From: Chitinophagaceae bacterium
Lineage (GTDB): Bacteria; Bacteroidota; Bacteroidia; Chitinophagales; Chitinophagaceae
Assembly: GCA_947489175.1 (NCBI GenBank)
Contig: CANLED010000048.1
Location: forward strand, 1-10,783
Length of the DNA stretch: 10,783 nt
Direction: 5' to 3'
The notes beneath the pieces were generated by a model. It was not told the origin of the DNA and searched no databases. It worked only from the letters and a program-made list of their open reading frames with translations. The translations under genes and the position numbers were made by a program. Numbering within the stretch: the stretch's first letter is position 1; each line of letters begins with the position of its first letter. Positions 8,263-10,783 of the stretch are shown here, in pieces.

Positions 8263-8272
8263 GTGTTAATTT

Positions 8273-9739
8273 TTATTTATCGAGTTCGGTAAAAATTTCC
8301 TTCAAAATATAGTTGTCATCAAAAGGAAATTTTACTCCTTTTATTTCTTGATATTTTTCATGCCCCTTTCCTGCTACTAGTATAATATCCTCAGGCCTGG
8401 CAAGCATTACAGCTGTTTTAATGGCTTCTCTTCTGTCTACAATCGACAAAACTTTTTTCTGTAACATAATGTCTAAACCCTCTGCCATTTCCTTTATAAT
8501 CAAGTTGGGGTCTTCACTTCGTGGATTATCCGATGTAAAAATCACTTTGCTGCTAAATGTTGCGGCAGCATTGCCCATTAATTTTCTTTTTGTTTTGTCT
8601 CTATCACCACCACATCCAACAACGGTAATTATTTGCTCTCCACCTTTTTGTAACTTTTTAACGGTACTCAAGATATTTAACAATGCATCCGGAGTATGAG
8701 CATAATCTATAATCCCTATGATGTTCTCCTTGGGAGAAATCATGTAATCAAAGCGACCTTCGGCACCTGTTAAATTACTCAATACGGTTAACACCTCTTG
8801 TTTGTCTTCGCCTAAACAAATGGCTGTTGCATAAACCGCCAATAAGTTGTAAGCATTGAATTCGCCAATCAAACGAAAATGAACGTCTTGCTCATTAATC
8901 AACATTTGCAATCCGGAGAGACTGTTGTCAATAATCCTGCCTTTGAAGTCAGCAATTGACCTAAGGCTGTAATAAAACTTATCAGCTGAAGTGTTTTGCA
9001 ACATCACGGCACCGTTTTTATCATCCATATTAGAGATGGCAAAAGCCTCTGAAGAAATTTTATCAAAAAATGATTTTTTTACTTTCAAGTAGGCATCAAA
9101 TGTTTTGTGATAATCAAGGTGATCGTGTGTAAGGTTTGAAAACACAGCACCTGTAAATTGAAGTCCAGCAATTCTCTGTTGGTGAATAGCATGACTGCTT
9201 ACTTCCATGAAGGCAAATTTACATCCTGCGTCCACCATGGTTTTCAACAAAGCATTGAGGCTAATTACATCTGGTGTTGTGTGGGTGGCAGGAATTATTT
9301 CCTCACCAATTTGATTGTTCACAGTTGAGATTAAACCACTCTTTGAATCTAAAGCCATAAATAATTTATGCAGCAATGTGGCGATTGTAGTTTTGCCATT
9401 TGTACCAGTTACCCCAACTAACTTCAAATGAAGAGATGGCTCTCCGTAAAATGCATGTGCCATGATGCCGGCGGCAACTGCTGCATCAGTTGTTATGACA
9501 TAGGTAATACCTTCTACCAAAACAGCGGGTAATTCAACACAAACTACTGAAGTGGCGCCATTTTCAATGGCCTTGTCTATATAATGATTTCCATCTTGCA
9601 ACACACCTTTAATAGCCACAAAACAGCCTCCTGGCTTGATCAGCCTTGAGTCTATCTGAATATTATTTACATCAACATTGGTATTGCCAACGAGAGACTT
9701 GATGCTCACTTTATATAATATGTCTTGTAGTATTGGCAT
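8273..9739 (-). CDS. murE: UDP-MurNAc-L-Ala-D-Glu--meso-2,6-diaminopimelate ligase MurE
   Basis: Cytoplasmic Mur ligase that adds the third stem-peptide residue. The protein has 488 residues, close to E. coli MurE (495). In order it shows an N-terminal UDP-binding domain, the P-loop GTNGKTT (112-118), TTPD (154-157) in the substrate-binding region, DHLDYH followed by Lys221, which aligns with the carbamylated lysine of the family, and SDNPRSEDP with DNPR at 404-407. In characterised enzymes DNPR marks diaminopimelate specificity, while lysine-adding enzymes have a different tetrapeptide there. The end has GKGHEKYQ, another MurE hallmark. The ATG lies one base after the stop of the upstream PBP gene (TAA-G-ATG), so the two are probably translated in coupled fashion. 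Substrate choice is inferred from the motif. Confidence 0.97.
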   Translation of the reverse strand: MPILQDILYKVSIKSLVGNTNVDVNNIQIDSRLIKPGGCFVAIKGVLQDGNHYIDKAIENGATSVVCVELPAVLVEGITYVITTDAAVAAGIMAHAFYGEPSLHLKLVGVTGTNGKTTIATLLHKLFMALDSKSGLISTVNNQIGEEIIPATHTTPDVISLNALLKTMVDAGCKFAFMEVSSHAIHQQRIAGLQFTGAVFSNLTHDHLDYHKTFDAYLKVKKSFFDKISSEAFAISNMDDKNGAVMLQNTSADKFYYSLRSIADFKGRIIDNSLSGLQMLINEQDVHFRLIGEFNAYNLLAVYATAICLGEDKQEVLTVLSNLTGAEGRFDYMISPKENIIGIIDYAHTPDALLNILSTVKKLQKGGEQIITVVGCGGDRDKTKRKLMGNAAATFSSKVIFTSDNPRSEDPNLIIKEMAEGLDIMLQKKVLSIVDRREAIKTAVMLARPEDIILVAGKGHEKYQEIKGVKFPFDDNYILKEIFTELDK

Positions 9740-9740
9740 C

Positions 9741-10783
9741 TTAATTCATAACTGTTCCTAAGGTGATATAAATGGTTTGTCCTTTCTGTATAGCTGTTCC
9801 AGACTGTATTGACTGCGCAATAACTTTTCCTTTACCTGTAGCAATTATTTGTAATTGCTGCTTTTCCATAACTTCAAGTGCATCTCTTAATCCAAATCCT
9901 TTTAAATCAGGCATCACTTCATATTTTGTATTCCAAGTGCTGCCTACAAATGCTGTTTTGTTGCTACTTACCCTGCTCCATTCCCCTTTCTGTTGATTCA
10001 AATGAATACTTGAACTTAAATGCGTTGCAATTTTCTTGAAATCCTTGCTTGAACCATTCCACTCAACCTTGCTGCTGTCAACATATTTCTTGTGGGTAAA
10101 ACTTGAATATAAATCTGAATCAACCGTAAATAACTTATTGGCGATGTCTGTGAAAACCGGACCCGCAACTTGCACACCATAATATTTTTTTGCGTTAGGC
10201 TTATTGTTGATCACGACAATGCAAGAATATTTTGGATTTTCAGCAGGGAAATAACCGGCAAATGAAGAATGGTAAACACCATCAATGTAACCCTTGTTAT
10301 CATTAGCCACCTGAGCTGTTCCTGTCTTTCCTGCCAATAAATAAAAATTATTCAGCATACTTTTACCAGTACCTGTTTTAATAACACCTTCTAAACAAAT
10401 CCTAAGCTGCTTTAGTGTGGTCTGACTGCAAATAGAATCTACCAAGGTTACCGGAGAAAATGACTTAACAACCTCTCCATTATGAACAATTGAATTAACC
10501 AAGTAAGGCCTCATCATTTTTCCATTGTTAGCAACGGCGTTATACACCATGAGTGTTTGGAGGGGGCTAACTGCAATATTATAACCAAAGCTCATCCATG
10601 GAAGTGATGTTGCGCTCCAATCTTTTTTCTTTGGATCAGGAATCAAAGGATATGATTCACCCATTAAATCAACACCTGATCTTTGCGTTAAATGCAAACG
10701 CTCTAAATGTTTTAGGTATTTTTTGGGATTTTGTGAATAATAAGTGATGGCAAGCTTGGCCATTCCTACGTTGGAGCTCAATT
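9741..10783 (-). CDS. ftsI: Division-type class B penicillin-binding protein (FtsI/PBP3-like) with PASTA domain, C-terminal part
   Basis: This is the C-terminal half of a peptidoglycan D,D-transpeptidase acting on the periplasmic side of the membrane at the septum. About 347 residues are present; the frame is open to the right edge, so the N-terminal membrane anchor, dimerisation domain and the SxxK active-site serine are outside the window. Counting from the first complete codon at 10781, the SxN motif is SSN at residues 2-4 and the KTGT motif is at 152-155 (AGKTGTAQV). The segment FGYNIAVSPLQTLMVYNAVANNG between them is typical of transpeptidase domains. After a linker of about 100 residues, the last 57 (290-346, from MPDLKGFGLRDA) form one PASTA-like repeat. 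The gene's place directly ahead of murE identifies it as the dcw-cluster division PBP (ftsI, also called pbpB or spoVD-like in other groups). It ends one base before the murE start. Confidence 0.93.
   Translation of the reverse strand, partial: LSSNVGMAKLAITYYSQNPKKYLKHLERLHLTQRSGVDLMGESYPLIPDPKKKDWSATSLPWMSFGYNIAVSPLQTLMVYNAVANNGKMMRPYLVNSIVHNGEVVKSFSPVTLVDSICSQTTLKQLRICLEGVIKTGTGKSMLNNFYLLAGKTGTAQVANDNKGYIDGVYHSSFAGYFPAENPKYSCIVVINNKPNAKKYYGVQVAGPVFTDIANKLFTVDSDLYSSFTHKKYVDSSKVEWNGSSKDFKKIATHLSSSIHLNQQKGEWSRVSSNKTAFVGSTWNTKYEVMPDLKGFGLRDALEVMEKQQLQIIATGKGKVIAQSIQSGTAIQKGQTIYITLGTVMN

Noticed and set aside
1..10783. Accessory, defence or mobile system embedded in the cluster
   Set aside because: Every stretch is accounted for by nine dcw genes in conserved order with gaps of 16 bases or less; no transposase, integrase, direct repeats or foreign-looking gene was seen.

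Overview
The window is an AT-rich stretch of bacterial chromosome that holds one contiguous run of cell-wall and cell-division genes, the dcw (mra) cluster, all on the minus strand. In transcription order (high to low coordinates) the genes are ftsI-type penicillin-binding protein (3' part only), murE, mraY, murD, ftsW, murG, murC, ftsQ and ftsA (5' part only). Several features point to a member of the Bacteroidota, possibly near Chitinophagaceae or Sphingobacteriia. These are the gene order without murF between murE and mraY and without ddl or murB between murC and ftsQ, a PASTA domain at the end of the division PBP, an enlarged MraY of 423 residues, and A/T-rich start regions with no clear Shine-Dalgarno sequence. 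The lineage is an inference from gene content; no 16S or similar marker is present.

Layout: 10783-9741 PBP/FtsI C-terminal half; 9739-8273 murE; 8262-6991 mraY; 6974-5637 murD (GTG start); 5627-4380 ftsW; 4383-3277 murG; 3284-1917 murC; 1920-943 ftsQ; 940-1 ftsA N-terminal part. Gaps between genes run from -8 to +16 bases, so there is no room for internal promoters or terminators outside coding sequence. ftsW/murG and murC/ftsQ overlap by ATGA, and murG/murC overlap by 8 bases. The whole window therefore looks like the middle of one polycistronic transcript whose promoter lies beyond the right edge and whose end lies beyond the left edge. No stretch of 300 bases lacks a gene.

Function: MurC, MurD and MurE add L-Ala, D-Glu and (from the DNPR motif) meso-diaminopimelate to UDP-MurNAc. 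MraY transfers the finished muropeptide to undecaprenyl phosphate to give lipid I, and MurG adds GlcNAc to give lipid II. FtsW polymerises lipid II at the septum and the class B PBP crosslinks it. FtsQ and FtsA link these enzymes to the FtsZ ring. MurF, which adds D-Ala-D-Ala, is not in the window.

No mobile element, CRISPR array, RNA gene or unknown accessory system is visible. This is a conserved housekeeping region, and the findings below are modest lineage-level peculiarities rather than a new system.
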